In this document: piece by piece, positions 8,901 through 17,861 of the stretch
Layout: the number at the start of each line of letters is the position of its first letter
Numbering within the stretch: position 1 is the stretch's first letter
Source: a virus
Virus record (IMG/VR): IMGVR_UViG_3300010430_000424
Location: 1-25,256 of that record
Length of the DNA stretch: 25,256 bases
Strand: one strand, 5' to 3'
The notes under the pieces: generated by a model
What the model was told of the DNA's origin: nothing
The model's database searches: none
What the model saw: the letters and a program-made list of their open reading frames with translations, nothing else
Made by a program: the position numbers and the translations under genes

Positions 8901-11654
8901 GGCGCTATTGCAGGACTTTCCACATTGGTAATTTCTCTATCAAAAGAATTCGGTTTGCTTGACAGTGCAACCAAAGGGCTTGTAGATAGTTTCAAAAACT
9001 TTTTTGGATCTTATGATACTGGGGAACTGGATGTTGAAAGAGACAAGGTTCTTGAGGATATAAGAGACTTGTTTAAAACCGAATTCATTACAACTACCAC
9101 AACTTTACCAAACAATAGAATTACAAATGCAATCCCATTCGGTGCCGGTGGACCCGGAGGAGCGCCATCTTCTTTCAATAATACCGGTCGAGTAGAAACA
9201 ACGACAGCCGTTACAACCCTAACTGATCCTAGAAAATTTTCACAATTTTTATCATCTTCTTTATCTGGAGACAGCGTGGAAGAGTTAAGCAAATCATTAG
9301 TTTCTTTTAATGCAATTGTAAGCAATAGCTTGTTTGGAGACAAAGCAAGTATAGAAAAGGCAATAATTAGATTTTCACAAGGTATTGAAGATCCAGCGCA
9401 AAGAAGAAATTTCAACGCCGCTTTTACCGCATTACCAGAGAATGAATTAAAAGGGATATTTGGAAACCAATCCCTCAAAGAATTGTTTACAGAAGACATA
9501 TTAAAAGAAATAGACAAAATAAAAGAAGCCTTAAAGGGAAAAAATAATCTCGAAATTGACTTAATTAACCAACAAGTCAGCCTTCTTGAATCAAGATTAA
9601 ATTCAGTCAATCAAATTAGCCAAATAAATAGGGCCGGAAATATCAGAAACGCTCAATTCCGGGGAGGACAAGAAAGATTTGGTCTGGAAACATCCCTAAG
9701 ATCCTTACTATTAACTCCTTTGGAAGAAATTGGTTTCAGGTCACAGCGCGAATCCCAACAGATCAGGGATAGACAGCGCAATGAACAGGCCAACATAAAT
9801 GATACATTTTTAAAAGCAAATTTTCAACTTTTTGATGATCTTGAGTCTTTTTTTGCAAGCTCAGCAAACGCAAAGACAGCCAGCGTGGTTACAACAAGAA
9901 TCGCCGCATCAGAACTGTCTGGTCCCGACACCCTAAGAGAAGTTCTTAGCGACAAGAACATTGAACTTGAAGAAAAAGAACGTGAGAAATTGGTAGATAC
10001 CCTTACCAAACTCCAGTCCCTTGAAAATGACAAACTTGAAGCAACAGAAAAAATCCTAACAGAGACAGAGGAATCTTTAAAAACCCTTGAAAGAAATCGC
10101 GAACTCCAAGAAAAAGAAATAAAATTAAGATTTGAGCGCGAAAGATTGTTGGATAGGGCTAATGCAAACTTAAAACTCATTGATTCTCGGCGCCAGTTTT
10201 CAAGAAACGCAGAATCCATTGAATCCCTAACATCCTCAAGGAGAGAAGATCTTAATGCAAGAATTGCCAGTCGTGGATTGGTGCCCAACGATTTTAATGA
10301 GGGAATCAACAATGCCCTCAATGAGTCTTTTCAAAGAAACGATCTTGATGTATTTAATCAAGTTGTTGGCACCGTTGATGAATTGGCAAAAACACTCAAA
10401 TCCGGCCTTACTACAGCCCTAACTGATACAATTCTACAGGCAAAAAGTGCCTCCGAGGCTTTTGGCGGTTTGGCCGATGCAATAGCAAGAATCGCCCTAC
10501 AAAGAAGTTTAGAAACTTTGTTTGATTCCGCGTTAAGCAGGGCTGGTTCCGCTTTTGGGAATGGAAGACAAGGATTTATGTCTGGCGGCCTTGTCCAAGG
10601 AGGTTCTGGTTTTCGAGATGATGTTCCAGCCAACTTGAACTCAGGTGAGTTTGTATTAAGGCGAAGCGCCGTTAATAGAATCGGCGTCGGAAACCTAAAT
10701 CAATTAAATCAGCAATCATTTTTGGGACTTCAAGATGGTGGTTTTGCAAGGGTTAATTTAAATAATAGCACACAATTCCTTGGAAATCCAAGGCGTCCAT
10801 CCGGCTTTAGAATAAATATTGATCCAAGCCTATCGGCATTTGCCCTGTCAAGTGACATCAATAGACAAAACCAAGTAAGGGAAGAAAGAACCCAACAGGC
10901 AATTTCCTACAGACAACAGCAACAACAACTTCTTGATCAGTTCAGAAAACAACAGCAGGGAAGAAGACTTGGGGCCTTGATTACTTTGGTTTCATCCGCT
11001 GCTGGAGCCGCGCTAAACAATCCAAATTCTGGAATTGGAGGAAGTGATTTTTCTGGAACTGGCCCACAGCAAGCCACAAACAAAGGGTTCACAGCGTCAA
11101 GAAGTGGAATTTTGAGAAATTCAGGTTCGGCCTTTAATCAGGGCGGTGTCGTTGGACTAGAAAGGGGTGGTATTCCAGCAATCTTAACTGGCGGTGAATT
11201 TAGGGTAAATAGAGATTTGGCATCATCAATTGGAATGGACGCTTTGGGAAGACTCAATTCCGGCCAAATATCCTCATTCCAGGGAGGCGGTGCCACATCC
11301 AGCATTCCATCCCAAGAGAACCCGACAGAACGAGTTGTTGATGCAATTAAGGAGCTTCAATCCGTACTTGAAAAAAATAATCCAGCAACAACAAGCCAAG
11401 GCGGCCAGCAACAAAATAATCAATCAAGGCTTGCCCCCTCAATCAATATTGACATTCCCATAACAATACAAGGGGGTTCGTCTTCTGATTTGAGCACGAC
11501 AAGATCCACCGAAGAAATTGACTTGCAAGAAGATAGCAATAGGGACCAAGATTTGCAACAGTTCCAGAATACAATGCGTGCAATGATACAAACTGAAATT
11601 GAAAAACAATCAAGGCCCGGCGGCCAATTATACTCAATAGTCAAAAATTCTTAA
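5940..11654 (+). CDS. Tape measure protein (TP901-type core)
   Basis: 1904 residues, the largest gene in the window. Residues ~60-420 form a PhageMin_Tail/TP901-type core with typical phrases (FGASAGILFQVV, LSRQGLTLQETQKRVQDA, VSSADLAESLKRTG, GGAVIGNALRTIFVR). Hydrophobic Ala/Gly-rich stretches occur near 940-1000 (ALFGASAIANSIAGA), and a charged coiled coil lies near 1340-1415. The C-terminal region carries two copies (about 1545-1597 and 1733-1783) of the GG-rich motif common at tape measure ends, with DDVPANLNSGEFVLRRSAV and IPAILTGGEFRVNRDLA. No peptidase or muramidase motif was seen. It sets tail length and passes through the tube at DNA ejection. By the rough rule of 0.15 nm per residue it predicts a tail near 285 nm. 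The start has GGAATAAGG upstream; the stop lies one base from that of the convergent gene. Confidence 0.95.
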   Translation: MVTPDAIIPVGADTTPLVRDISSALRKIQQSSLTRLNVRNIAEPLGRISGLASEFEKSLEAANARVLAFGASAGILFQVVRAFRETVSATIQVEKSLKDINVILNASESQLSRFGNQLFKVAANTGQTFDTVAQAAAELSRQGLTLQETQKRVQDALILSRLSGLDALNAVESLTAALNTFNQVGLDSTAVINKLANVDAAFAVSSADLAESLKRTGNTAKDAQVSFDELLGIVAAVQERTARGGAVIGNALRTIFVRTQRPQTLDDLEELGIQARESGNKTRPLLPILQQLADRFSSLSDAQQSNIVQQVAGVRQGEILRALLADLSSGYSNVAEGAQIAANSTDQANKRNEELNKTLSAQTNRLLANLTKVGSAVGSLSLGPLLEGGVGFLNKILELDESTNQLVNTGLAFGEAILEGLGKALVGPGAGILAVFAKNLFVDFARFVTTAVSEIGKLNQAARTQNAIQRSIASVLSSQPELLTQISRGERTVESVARETLSLYESQRLVLQQINTISASIARNTIAGAGGAGAFDQTAVRRGTATLRTRGVLGAANGNPRIFRSLSGAINNEIKGGVPRTAIRLNSSRALSTRTNPTGLAVTNVRDEPQGLRSIGIPNFVDPLRLVTTKGTVGGQLKLNRSELTEFTKALNLLQNEGTKLGDVFSKIRESVRSKKGSTSVFDDLVSSASIRSGAGRRDIVDPIKLNRAETAKLGKVDVDRNLLPAVRQNFLPVLRSDLEKLNQETAKSISQVISQSADRQELKNKVDPKTGKEPTINREPTTNTRRPTDIRVGVPITPPAIVDKNTDNLFKAVNSLSKQIEENELASRRAATVGTSRVGGFAREDIRGFTADRGGRLLLPEASESTLAQRQRQEALKGRLFERQRQRDLAKSLRLNVFDEALPTRSDRAKEFFTKKRNVSLRGGRLERLGNKVGGTQGTFALFGASAIANSIAGANPDSRFAQGASNVINNTATAAIFGSLINPVAGAIAGLSTLVISLSKEFGLLDSATKGLVDSFKNFFGSYDTGELDVERDKVLEDIRDLFKTEFITTTTTLPNNRITNAIPFGAGGPGGAPSSFNNTGRVETTTAVTTLTDPRKFSQFLSSSLSGDSVEELSKSLVSFNAIVSNSLFGDKASIEKAIIRFSQGIEDPAQRRNFNAAFTALPENELKGIFGNQSLKELFTEDILKEIDKIKEALKGKNNLEIDLINQQVSLLESRLNSVNQISQINRAGNIRNAQFRGGQERFGLETSLRSLLLTPLEEIGFRSQRESQQIRDRQRNEQANINDTFLKANFQLFDDLESFFASSANAKTASVVTTRIAASELSGPDTLREVLSDKNIELEEKEREKLVDTLTKLQSLENDKLEATEKILTETEESLKTLERNRELQEKEIKLRFERERLLDRANANLKLIDSRRQFSRNAESIESLTSSRREDLNARIASRGLVPNDFNEGINNALNESFQRNDLDVFNQVVGTVDELAKTLKSGLTTALTDTILQAKSASEAFGGLADAIARIALQRSLETLFDSALSRAGSAFGNGRQGFMSGGLVQGGSGFRDDVPANLNSGEFVLRRSAVNRIGVGNLNQLNQQSFLGLQDGGFARVNLNNSTQFLGNPRRPSGFRINIDPSLSAFALSSDINRQNQVREERTQQAISYRQQQQQLLDQFRKQQQGRRLGALITLVSSAAGAALNNPNSGIGGSDFSGTGPQQATNKGFTASRSGILRNSGSAFNQGGVVGLERGGIPAILTGGEFRVNRDLASSIGMDALGRLNSGQISSFQGGGATSSIPSQENPTERVVDAIKELQSVLEKNNPATTSQGGQQQNNQSRLAPSINIDIPITIQGGSSSDLSTTRSTEEIDLQEDSNRDQDLQQFQNTMRAMIQTEIEKQSRPGGQLYSIVKNS

Positions 11655-11655
11655 T

Positions 11656-12429
11656 TTAGAGTCCGACTTTTCTTCTAATTGCGGCAAGCTGTTCGTCAAT
11701 TTTTTTCAAGTTTTCGTTGTAAATTGCGGCCTGAACAGGACTTAGTTCCGGCATATAAGCAAACTCAAGATTTGGGGTAAAGTCCCTCAACACAGTGCAA
11801 TCAACCCCAATCTTATTGCCCTCCATAAAGTTGGTTGATAGAAATGCCTCAAATTTATTGCAAGAAATTTTTCCCTCATCAACACCATCTGGCAAAACCC
11901 TATCAAGCAAAACAATATTCGTCTTTGGATCTATAATCGCAACTTCATATTCGACAATTTTTCTATCTGGAAGTTCGGCATAAACCAAGTTTAGACCATT
12001 ATGGCTTGAGATTTTTCTTGTAAAGCAGCCTGGATCAACAATTTGCGCCTCTTTCGCCCCAAATCTTAACGATATTTTCGCCGGTCTCACCAACCCCGGC
12101 GCCTTATCAATTATAACGTCTCCGCCCTTTTCCGAATCCTTGTCAAAAGTCGCCTCAACCAAGCTATACTCTTTGTAGCTTAGTTGAATTTTGTCCCCGC
12201 GCATCAAAACTCCATTTTCAAAAGAATCAATTTCAATATCTTGTGACCCAACACGCTTAAAGCCCTTAATGTAGAATAACTTTTTTGAACTTGTAATTGT
12301 GTAGGCCGTTTTGCCCGAATCAATAATGATATTCGATCCATCCCTAAGATTGTCCCAGTTTGAACTGGTTGATGAAACAACCCTGTTTGATCCGTTCAAT
12401 ATGGAAATTTTTGTGTTTATGTTTTTCAT
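11656..12429 (-). CDS. Hypothetical protein downstream of J-like tip protein
   Basis: 257 residues, the last gene of the minus-strand tail-tip unit, starting 7 bases after the J-like stop with a clear TTAAGGA before the ATG. The N-terminal half is Ser/Asn/Asp-rich and probably beta-stranded; the C-terminus (QAAIYNENLKKIDEQLAAIRR) looks like a short coiled coil, as in trimeric fibre-associated proteins. No family was recognised. Its place after J suggests an accessory tip or fibre protein, comparable in position to genes following J in lambda-like phages. Its stop codon is one base from the tape measure stop on the other strand, so the two transcription units converge without spacer. Confidence 0.6.
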   Translation of the reverse strand: MKNINTKISILNGSNRVVSSTSSNWDNLRDGSNIIIDSGKTAYTITSSKKLFYIKGFKRVGSQDIEIDSFENGVLMRGDKIQLSYKEYSLVEATFDKDSEKGGDVIIDKAPGLVRPAKISLRFGAKEAQIVDPGCFTRKISSHNGLNLVYAELPDRKIVEYEVAIIDPKTNIVLLDRVLPDGVDEGKISCNKFEAFLSTNFMEGNKIGVDCTVLRDFTPNLEFAYMPELSPVQAAIYNENLKKIDEQLAAIRRKVGL

Positions 12430-12436
12430 ATTTTCC

Positions 12437-15400
12437 TTAATTAATATTCTCTATTGCTTGTATTCTGGAACTTATGCCAACTTTTTGCCTCAAATAGTCC
12501 TCCGGTCTTATTCCATTTATTGAGGATAAGTAATCCATAACTTCTTGATCAAATCTATCCAACAATACCAGAGTAGAATATCTAAATGTTCCAATCGTTG
12601 TATTTCTATTTCCCGGAACAACTATTTTGATCTCATCTTGCATGTCTGGATAATCGTCAAGAAATCTATAAAAAATCTTAATAACATTTCCCAAAAACAG
12701 GTTTGTATTCTTAATGTCCTCGGTGGTAAATTCTTGAGGCGAACAAAATATTGCAAATCCCCTATAATCACTCCTTGACTCAACCCCCTCAACGTCAAAA
12801 TTGGAAAAATTTAATGTAATGCTATTAACCGTTACAACCGGATCAAATGATGAGATTAATACCGTTTCCGGCACTGGATTTGTCACACCGAGAATATCAT
12901 AACCATTTCTGTTACACTCATAAGAATGACGCTTTTCCTTGACATCATAGGCACTGACAACAATATCATAATCCCTGTAAGGACCATCTTCCAAAGCCTT
13001 ATTTTGGAAAAACTGAATATTGTCTTCCATTGAAAATTCATAATTACCTTGTGGTAAGAAATTTAGCAAATCTTGGGAATACAACTCTCTTCCCTCAAGA
13101 CTGTCTGTGTCTTTTGGAGAGTATATTTGTATTCTTGTTTTGTAATTTGAAAGAGCCTCCTCATCAAACACCCTTAAGTCAAAACTCCAATTCCAGAAAA
13201 ATTGGGGTTCTGGTTCTGAAACTATTACCGTTTGTCTTGACGCTCCGGGATTTGTCCTGTTTTGACCAATACCCCTTAGGGAATTAACGCTAATTCCACA
13301 TACAGATCCAGGGCAGTCCTTGGTTTCTATTGGCTCGCCCCCATTAAAGCTGGAAAATACCGCTCCATTTGTTGAAATAAAAGAACCATCTGTTCCCCAA
13401 AATCCAAAATCATAATTCCTATTTCCAAGTAATTGTCTGTCTATTACAACATCATCAACATCATCATTTACTGGAATGATTGCAACTCTGTGGCTATTTG
13501 GCGGTCTCTGGGTGGGCTGATAAACATTTTCCTGCAAATTAACACCCTCATAGAAAAGAATGTATTTGTTATTCTCCCCCTTTGTAACTATGAAGCTTGG
13601 ATTGCAGCCATTTTCATCATTAAAAATTACGTTCTTTAATACTGGCGCGCCAATATTTTGCTGCTGCGTGACATCAGAGCCAAAATTAAGGCCAGTTTCA
13701 ATAATGTCATATTTCCCAGTCTCATGGAAGGTACCAAAAACGCTATAGAGCATTGGTTCCTCTTCTTTTACAGTAATTACTTTGTATAACTCAGATTCGC
13801 AATCATCAACGGCATTTCCAGATTTTTCGATTGCAAAAATAAGATTGTTGGCAATATCATAGTCCCCAGTGTTAAATTGACTCATTCCAACACCAGTGTA
13901 TGGATCTCCGGTAAATGTTATCTCGGTCAATCCATTATTGTGTGAAATTGTTGTCGGCCCTCCGGTAAAGAAGATTTCCTGGATCATGCCCCTGTTTATT
14001 CCGCTTATGTCGCGCGAATCAAGACTTGCTGAATTTATCAAACTTGGCTCATAATTATAAGTCGGGGTTGCAATTGAAAATTTATATGTCTCCCAGTTAT
14101 GGATTGGAATTTTTCTATCAACCAGAATTTTTGCGCCACTTTCATTTGGATAGGCATATATTTCTGTTTTCAGAGTCCTTCCAGAGTAACGTTTTTTTGT
14201 TTTATTTTCATCAAACACCTTTATAACATCTCCGGGCCTTAACAGTGATGCTTCACCAAGCCCAGCCTGGAAAGATATTGTGCTTGTTTCAAGCCTTTCT
14301 GTTGTAAGGAGCCATTTTCCAAGCCTATATGCCTGGCCACGACTGGTGCATCCAATTGCGCTTATATCCTGTTGGTTAATTCCATATTTTCTAATTCCAT
14401 CAGGATCTTCAATATATTCAAGAGTTGGTATGTAATTGTTTAGTTTGTCATTATACCTGACAAGAGCAACCGTATGGCGCGATCTTTGACTTGAGCTTGC
14501 ATAAACAAAGTTGCCGTCTTTTACATTGGCGTTTGTAAATATAACCTTTGGTTCTTTTGGAGAGTCCTGGCTAACATCTATATTGCCCGCCAAGTAATAT
14601 GTCATTCCGCGAAAGACAGACGCCAAGCTATTTGCAACATCATACGCCTCTTCCTGGGTGTTTAAGAGAATATTGGCTTCAAACCTTGGCTCAAGTCCAG
14701 AAGATGGTGACTCTGCGGCTGAATAACCATCCCTAACCAACTGATCACAATACTGTCCTATTTCATACAATGACCATTTATCAACGAAATCCTCATCAAT
14801 AAAATTACCAAGTCCATAGCGCTTGTTGGTAATCATGTCATAATAAACCCATGCAGGATTATTGGACCATTCCTTGTTATCTTTAAAAGTTCCATCCCAA
14901 AAACTGTCATAGCTTTTTTTAATTGGGTCATAATTGGAGGGAACCTTTATTTTGGTTAAGTCTAGCAGGTATGATGTGTCGGGAACTTGGCTAAAAAATT
15001 CGGCATCAAATAAATTGGAGGCCAAAACTGAATGCGGGTATCTGTATGTTTGACTAAAAATTTGGGTTATTGAATCAACATTCGCAGAGCAAGACACGGC
15101 TGGATGAACAGCCTCGGCTGTTTTTCTTATAATCTCGACCTCCCAGGCCAAAAAATTGTTATTTGTTGATTGATCTTCGAGGTTTATTCTTTCGGTATAT
15201 AAGAATGGGGAACTTGAAACACGGCCAACAAGATTAACATTTCTCTCCTTGTCAATTGAAAATAAATTCAGGGTGTCTTGGTTTTTAAATACCTGTCTTA
15301 CTTTAATAATCGCATCAAAATGATATGACAAACTATCTCCATATTTCTTAATATTCTCAACCTCTTGGTAATTAAGGGATGTTAGCCTAAGATTTACATT

Positions 15401-16030
15401 AAACGCAACAATATTTCTGTCATAGAATCTATAAACTTTTCTATTTTGCAGCGCGGCATCCGGGTCAAGCTGCAACAAGGCATCATAATTGCCCCTATAC
15501 TTGTCTTTTCTATCAGTCCCCAACGCTGGAATTGGCCTTCCATTGTCCGAATAAGAAAAATTTGGACCAAGCAAGTTTTCACTAATCGGAGTTGTTATTG
15601 TAATCTCTTCGTCAAATATCGACTGCGTTCCTATTCCTGTCGCCCCATTTGCCGTTCCAGGAACGAACTTAAATTGAATGTTTGAGAAATTGTATTTGTT
15701 TGATTCATCAAGAACTGGCGTGTTATTATAGTAGACAGATCTTAAAACCCCCGAGTTAATACTTGTTCCTGATAAAATACCATCATTAAATGGAATGAAT
15801 TCAACATCAGACCATCCCGTTCTTCCTATATAGCCACCATGATATCTATTGTAGCCACTAACCAAGCCCTGAACTTCGCCCTCACAAAGAAGATCCAGTA
15901 GTTCTATTCTATTTTTTGAATAAGCCCTTTGGTATTCTTCAGATCCGTCAATTTGAACAAAAATTCCCTCTGGTTCTATAACCGGCTTTCTTGCCCCGCC
16001 TCCTTTTCCTCCAAAACCTTGAATAATCAT
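12437..16030 (-). CDS. J: Tip attachment protein J-like (central tail hub, receptor binding)
   Basis: 1197 residues, close to lambda J (about 1130). The N-terminus has the J signature (Gly-rich start, then SKNRIELLDLLCEGEVQGLV), and YYNNTPVLDESNKYNFSNI matches the usual 'ntPv...NF' segment. The central Phage-tail_3 region is very typical: VPSNYDP, WDGTFK, WSNNPAWVYYDMITNKRYGLG, VFRGMTYYLAGN, GCTSRGQAYRLGKWLL and LLRPGDVIKVFD. The C-terminal third (about 750-1197) has no clear domain and ends in a helical segment; in this family it contacts the host receptor, so it is probably the host-range part. The ATG overlaps the stop of the I-like gene (TAATG), indicating translational coupling. Confidence 0.93.
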   Translation of the reverse strand: MIIQGFGGKGGGARKPVIEPEGIFVQIDGSEEYQRAYSKNRIELLDLLCEGEVQGLVSGYNRYHGGYIGRTGWSDVEFIPFNDGILSGTSINSGVLRSVYYNNTPVLDESNKYNFSNIQFKFVPGTANGATGIGTQSIFDEEITITTPISENLLGPNFSYSDNGRPIPALGTDRKDKYRGNYDALLQLDPDAALQNRKVYRFYDRNIVAFNVNLRLTSLNYQEVENIKKYGDSLSYHFDAIIKVRQVFKNQDTLNLFSIDKERNVNLVGRVSSSPFLYTERINLEDQSTNNNFLAWEVEIIRKTAEAVHPAVSCSANVDSITQIFSQTYRYPHSVLASNLFDAEFFSQVPDTSYLLDLTKIKVPSNYDPIKKSYDSFWDGTFKDNKEWSNNPAWVYYDMITNKRYGLGNFIDEDFVDKWSLYEIGQYCDQLVRDGYSAAESPSSGLEPRFEANILLNTQEEAYDVANSLASVFRGMTYYLAGNIDVSQDSPKEPKVIFTNANVKDGNFVYASSSQRSRHTVALVRYNDKLNNYIPTLEYIEDPDGIRKYGINQQDISAIGCTSRGQAYRLGKWLLTTERLETSTISFQAGLGEASLLRPGDVIKVFDENKTKKRYSGRTLKTEIYAYPNESGAKILVDRKIPIHNWETYKFSIATPTYNYEPSLINSASLDSRDISGINRGMIQEIFFTGGPTTISHNNGLTEITFTGDPYTGVGMSQFNTGDYDIANNLIFAIEKSGNAVDDCESELYKVITVKEEEPMLYSVFGTFHETGKYDIIETGLNFGSDVTQQQNIGAPVLKNVIFNDENGCNPSFIVTKGENNKYILFYEGVNLQENVYQPTQRPPNSHRVAIIPVNDDVDDVVIDRQLLGNRNYDFGFWGTDGSFISTNGAVFSSFNGGEPIETKDCPGSVCGISVNSLRGIGQNRTNPGASRQTVIVSEPEPQFFWNWSFDLRVFDEEALSNYKTRIQIYSPKDTDSLEGRELYSQDLLNFLPQGNYEFSMEDNIQFFQNKALEDGPYRDYDIVVSAYDVKEKRHSYECNRNGYDILGVTNPVPETVLISSFDPVVTVNSITLNFSNFDVEGVESRSDYRGFAIFCSPQEFTTEDIKNTNLFLGNVIKIFYRFLDDYPDMQDEIKIVVPGNRNTTIGTFRYSTLVLLDRFDQEVMDYLSSINGIRPEDYLRQKVGISSRIQAIENIN

Positions 16031-16668
16031 TATGATACGTTTTCTAAATTATCAGCCAATTCAAAAGAAACTTTAAAACTTGCAGCAATTCTTTGGCTCC
16101 CAACGAGCATTGTTCCATAACCAACTGGAACCGGCCTACCTTCCCCCACCACATTTGTTGGGCCATTGAACAAATAATTTTCCGTACTTGGGGCAATTGG
16201 GTTTGGCTTTGGCGGTTTGGCGAGCAATCCGGCAACCCCGGCTCCCAGCAAGCCAAGACCGGCAGCCGCAATAAAACCACCATATGGGCCGCCAACATAT
16301 AGTCCAACAATAACCAATATAGCCCCCAAAATTGTCAAGAAAATATCAAGACCTTTTCCGCTTCCCTTCAGAATAGGAATAATATCAAGGCTTTTTAATG
16401 TTCTTTTTATTGTCAGTCCAGACTGAGTGTATTTTTCAACATCATCTTTGTGTTCGGGCTTGTAATGCTTGCCATTAATCAACACCTTATAACGAACGCC
16501 AAGTTTGTCATAGTTATAAAGAAGTTTTGTAAGTTGGTTTTTTGTCAAAACATCAATAGCCCTAATTGCCTCACCAACAGACTTTACCGCAAGATCCCAC
16601 CTGGCTTTCCCTAATTTTTTTCCAATATATCCATGCAGTGTTATTTTTGCTTTTTGTTGGCTCATCAT
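16030..16668 (-). CDS. I: Tail assembly protein I-like
   Basis: 212 residues. The N-terminal ~95 residues match the lambda I family: ITLHGYIGKKLGKARWDLAV and then SVGEAIRAIDVL, followed by YKVLINGKHY. A strongly hydrophobic Gly/Ala/Leu/Ile segment covers about residues 108-150 (FLTILGAILVIVGLYVGG, then AAAGLGLLGAGVAGLLA), and the C-terminus has NVVGEGRPVPVGYGTMLVGS, the usual end of this family. In lambda, I is needed for tail-tip assembly. The ATG overlaps the K-like stop (ATGA), and the stop overlaps the J-like start. A second ATG follows immediately (MM), so the real start could be one codon later. Confidence 0.88.
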   Translation of the reverse strand: MMSQQKAKITLHGYIGKKLGKARWDLAVKSVGEAIRAIDVLTKNQLTKLLYNYDKLGVRYKVLINGKHYKPEHKDDVEKYTQSGLTIKRTLKSLDIIPILKGSGKGLDIFLTILGAILVIVGLYVGGPYGGFIAAAGLGLLGAGVAGLLAKPPKPNPIAPSTENYLFNGPTNVVGEGRPVPVGYGTMLVGSQRIAASFKVSFELADNLENVS

Positions 16669-17414
16669 GATGTCTTTCTCATTACAGCTATTGATTTTTG
16701 GAAAACCTTGCCCTTGGACACGAAATTTTTGAGGGTTCTTTTTCTTGATGGTGATTTTGATGGCTGGTCATAAAAAACTCCATTTCCATCATATACAGAA
16801 ACGTGACAAGCTGGTTTTACATCTCTTTCGGGGAAAAACACAATGTCTCCTTTTTGAATATTCTTGGTTACTTTGGAAAAACCGAGACCTCTGTAATAAT
16901 CAACGAAAACATTAATATACTCCTCCTTGTTGTATGGTGACTTAACCATTTCTTCATAAGTTAATAGCCGCCAATGAAAAAAGTCATGTTTTGGAAATCT
17001 TATGTTAAGAACCTCCTCGTAGTAATCTTTCACAAGTTCGGTGCAATCAAAAATCCCAAGAATAAACGGTCTATTAAGCAATGGTATTTTAATTCCCTTT
17101 GGTTCATAGAACTCAAAATTGTTTGTTAAGTTGGAATAGACAAGCATTGGCACTTTTTGCTTTTCGCTAATAAGCCTGTCAAATTCGGAAAGATTATGAT
17201 CTTGATTAACGTGGGTATGAAAAGTGCAATAAATGTCCTTTTCAAATTTTTCTGTTTCGTAAGGATTGGCAATGTAGTGGTTTTGCTTGTCTTTTGAAAG
17301 GTTTTTAAAGAACTCGGTCGTTCCATCTTGCAGAATAATTCCACCAATTTCCTCACCCGGAAAATAGTTTTGCGCCGACTTGATTCTCATTAATGGAATG
17401 TTGATATTAATCAT
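16665..17414 (-). CDS. K: Tail tip protein K-like: JAB/JAMM peptidase + NlpC/P60 domain
   Basis: 249 residues from the ATG at 17414, which overlaps the stop of the upstream JAB gene (ATGATTAA). An in-frame TTG at 17432 and an ATG at 17426 give slightly longer forms. Numbering from 17414: residues ~10-105 are a JAB/MPN domain with E21/E22 and the full motif FHTHVNQDHNLSEFD (H66, H68, S76, D79). Residues ~115-249 are NlpC/P60, with catalytic C124 in GIFDCTELVKDYY and H204 in ACHVSVYDG. This is the lambda K architecture: a metallopeptidase-like module joined to a murein endopeptidase acting at the tip during assembly and cell-wall entry. Confidence 0.9.
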   Translation of the reverse strand: MININIPLMRIKSAQNYFPGEEIGGIILQDGTTEFFKNLSKDKQNHYIANPYETEKFEKDIYCTFHTHVNQDHNLSEFDRLISEKQKVPMLVYSNLTNNFEFYEPKGIKIPLLNRPFILGIFDCTELVKDYYEEVLNIRFPKHDFFHWRLLTYEEMVKSPYNKEEYINVFVDYYRGLGFSKVTKNIQKGDIVFFPERDVKPACHVSVYDGNGVFYDQPSKSPSRKRTLKNFVSKGKVFQKSIAVMRKTS

Positions 17415-17784
17415 GCAGAACCCCATTTCCAAAAAGCTTTTGCCTTATCTCCGGTTTTAATCGTTTTTCCGGGTCAACAATTTCAAATTTATCCAACCTA
17501 TTGATATAGACAATGTTAAAATAGCCGGTTATTTCAGCATACTCAACGTCAAACAAACTTGGCAAATCGGAACACCTCTCTGTATGGGAGTGAAAGACGC
17601 CAACAACATCACCAATCTTTTCCGCCCTTAGGAAATCATCATAAGAAATTTCGTAGCCAAATTCTGGATCTTCATCAACATTTCGGCATGGAATTATATG
17701 TAAATCATTCTTACTCAATGCAATAAGCCCGCACATTTCCTGCCGGGTATTGCTTAAACAATGACGTTTTATTTCCTCGATCAT
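17407..17784 (-). CDS. Free-standing JAB/JAMM metallopeptidase-like protein
   Basis: 125 residues forming one JAB/MPN domain: E16 in RQEMCGLIA, FEIS-like segment YEISYDDF, then VVGVFHSHTERCSDLPSLFD with H65, H67, S76 and D79. All predicted zinc ligands of the JAMM motif are present, so it is potentially active. It overlaps the K-like gene, which has its own JAB domain, so this tail carries two JAMM modules. It is the first gene after a minus-strand GTGTAAAA element. The start ATG at 17784 is supported by AAAAGGAT just upstream. It could process a tail component or a host-envelope target; neither substrate is visible in the sequence. Confidence 0.85.
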   Translation of the reverse strand: MIEEIKRHCLSNTRQEMCGLIALSKNDLHIIPCRNVDEDPEFGYEISYDDFLRAEKIGDVVGVFHSHTERCSDLPSLFDVEYAEITGYFNIVYINRLDKFEIVDPEKRLKPEIRQKLFGNGVLHD

Positions 17785-17793
17785 ATCCTTTTG

Positions 17794-17811
17794 CCTTATG
17801 ATATTTTACAC
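17794..17811 (-). promoter_or_regulatory. GTGTAAAA element before JAB/K/I/J unit (copy 6, minus strand)
   Basis: On the minus strand GTGTAAAATATCATAAGG begins at 17811, 27 bases before the ATG at 17784. A partial copy (GTGTAA) lies 9 bases further upstream. TATCAT inside it resembles a -10 box. It sits between the homing endonuclease gene and the tail genes, so the unit could be transcribed independently of M and L. Confidence 0.62.
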
Positions 17812-17847
17812 AATTACACTTTTTTTTCGGGAAATTCTTTTTATCCC

Positions 17848-17859
17848 TATAATTATAAT
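17848..17859 (+). promoter_or_regulatory. Tandem TATAAT before homing endonuclease gene
   Basis: TATAATTATAAT (17848-17859) holds two perfect -10 boxes end to end, two bases before the ATG at 17862. No good -35 and no Shine-Dalgarno sequence are visible. If the first box is used, transcription would start almost at the ATG, giving a leaderless or near-leaderless message. Promoter use is inferred. Confidence 0.4.
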
Positions 17860-17861
17860 AG

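Noticed and set aside
7547-10633. Long antisense frames inside the tape measure gene (7547-8086, 8168-8614, 9011-9610, 9824-10321, 10358-10633)
   Set aside because: Low-complexity Leu/Ser/Phe-rich shadows of the tape measure coding frame, with no domain pattern and no element upstream.
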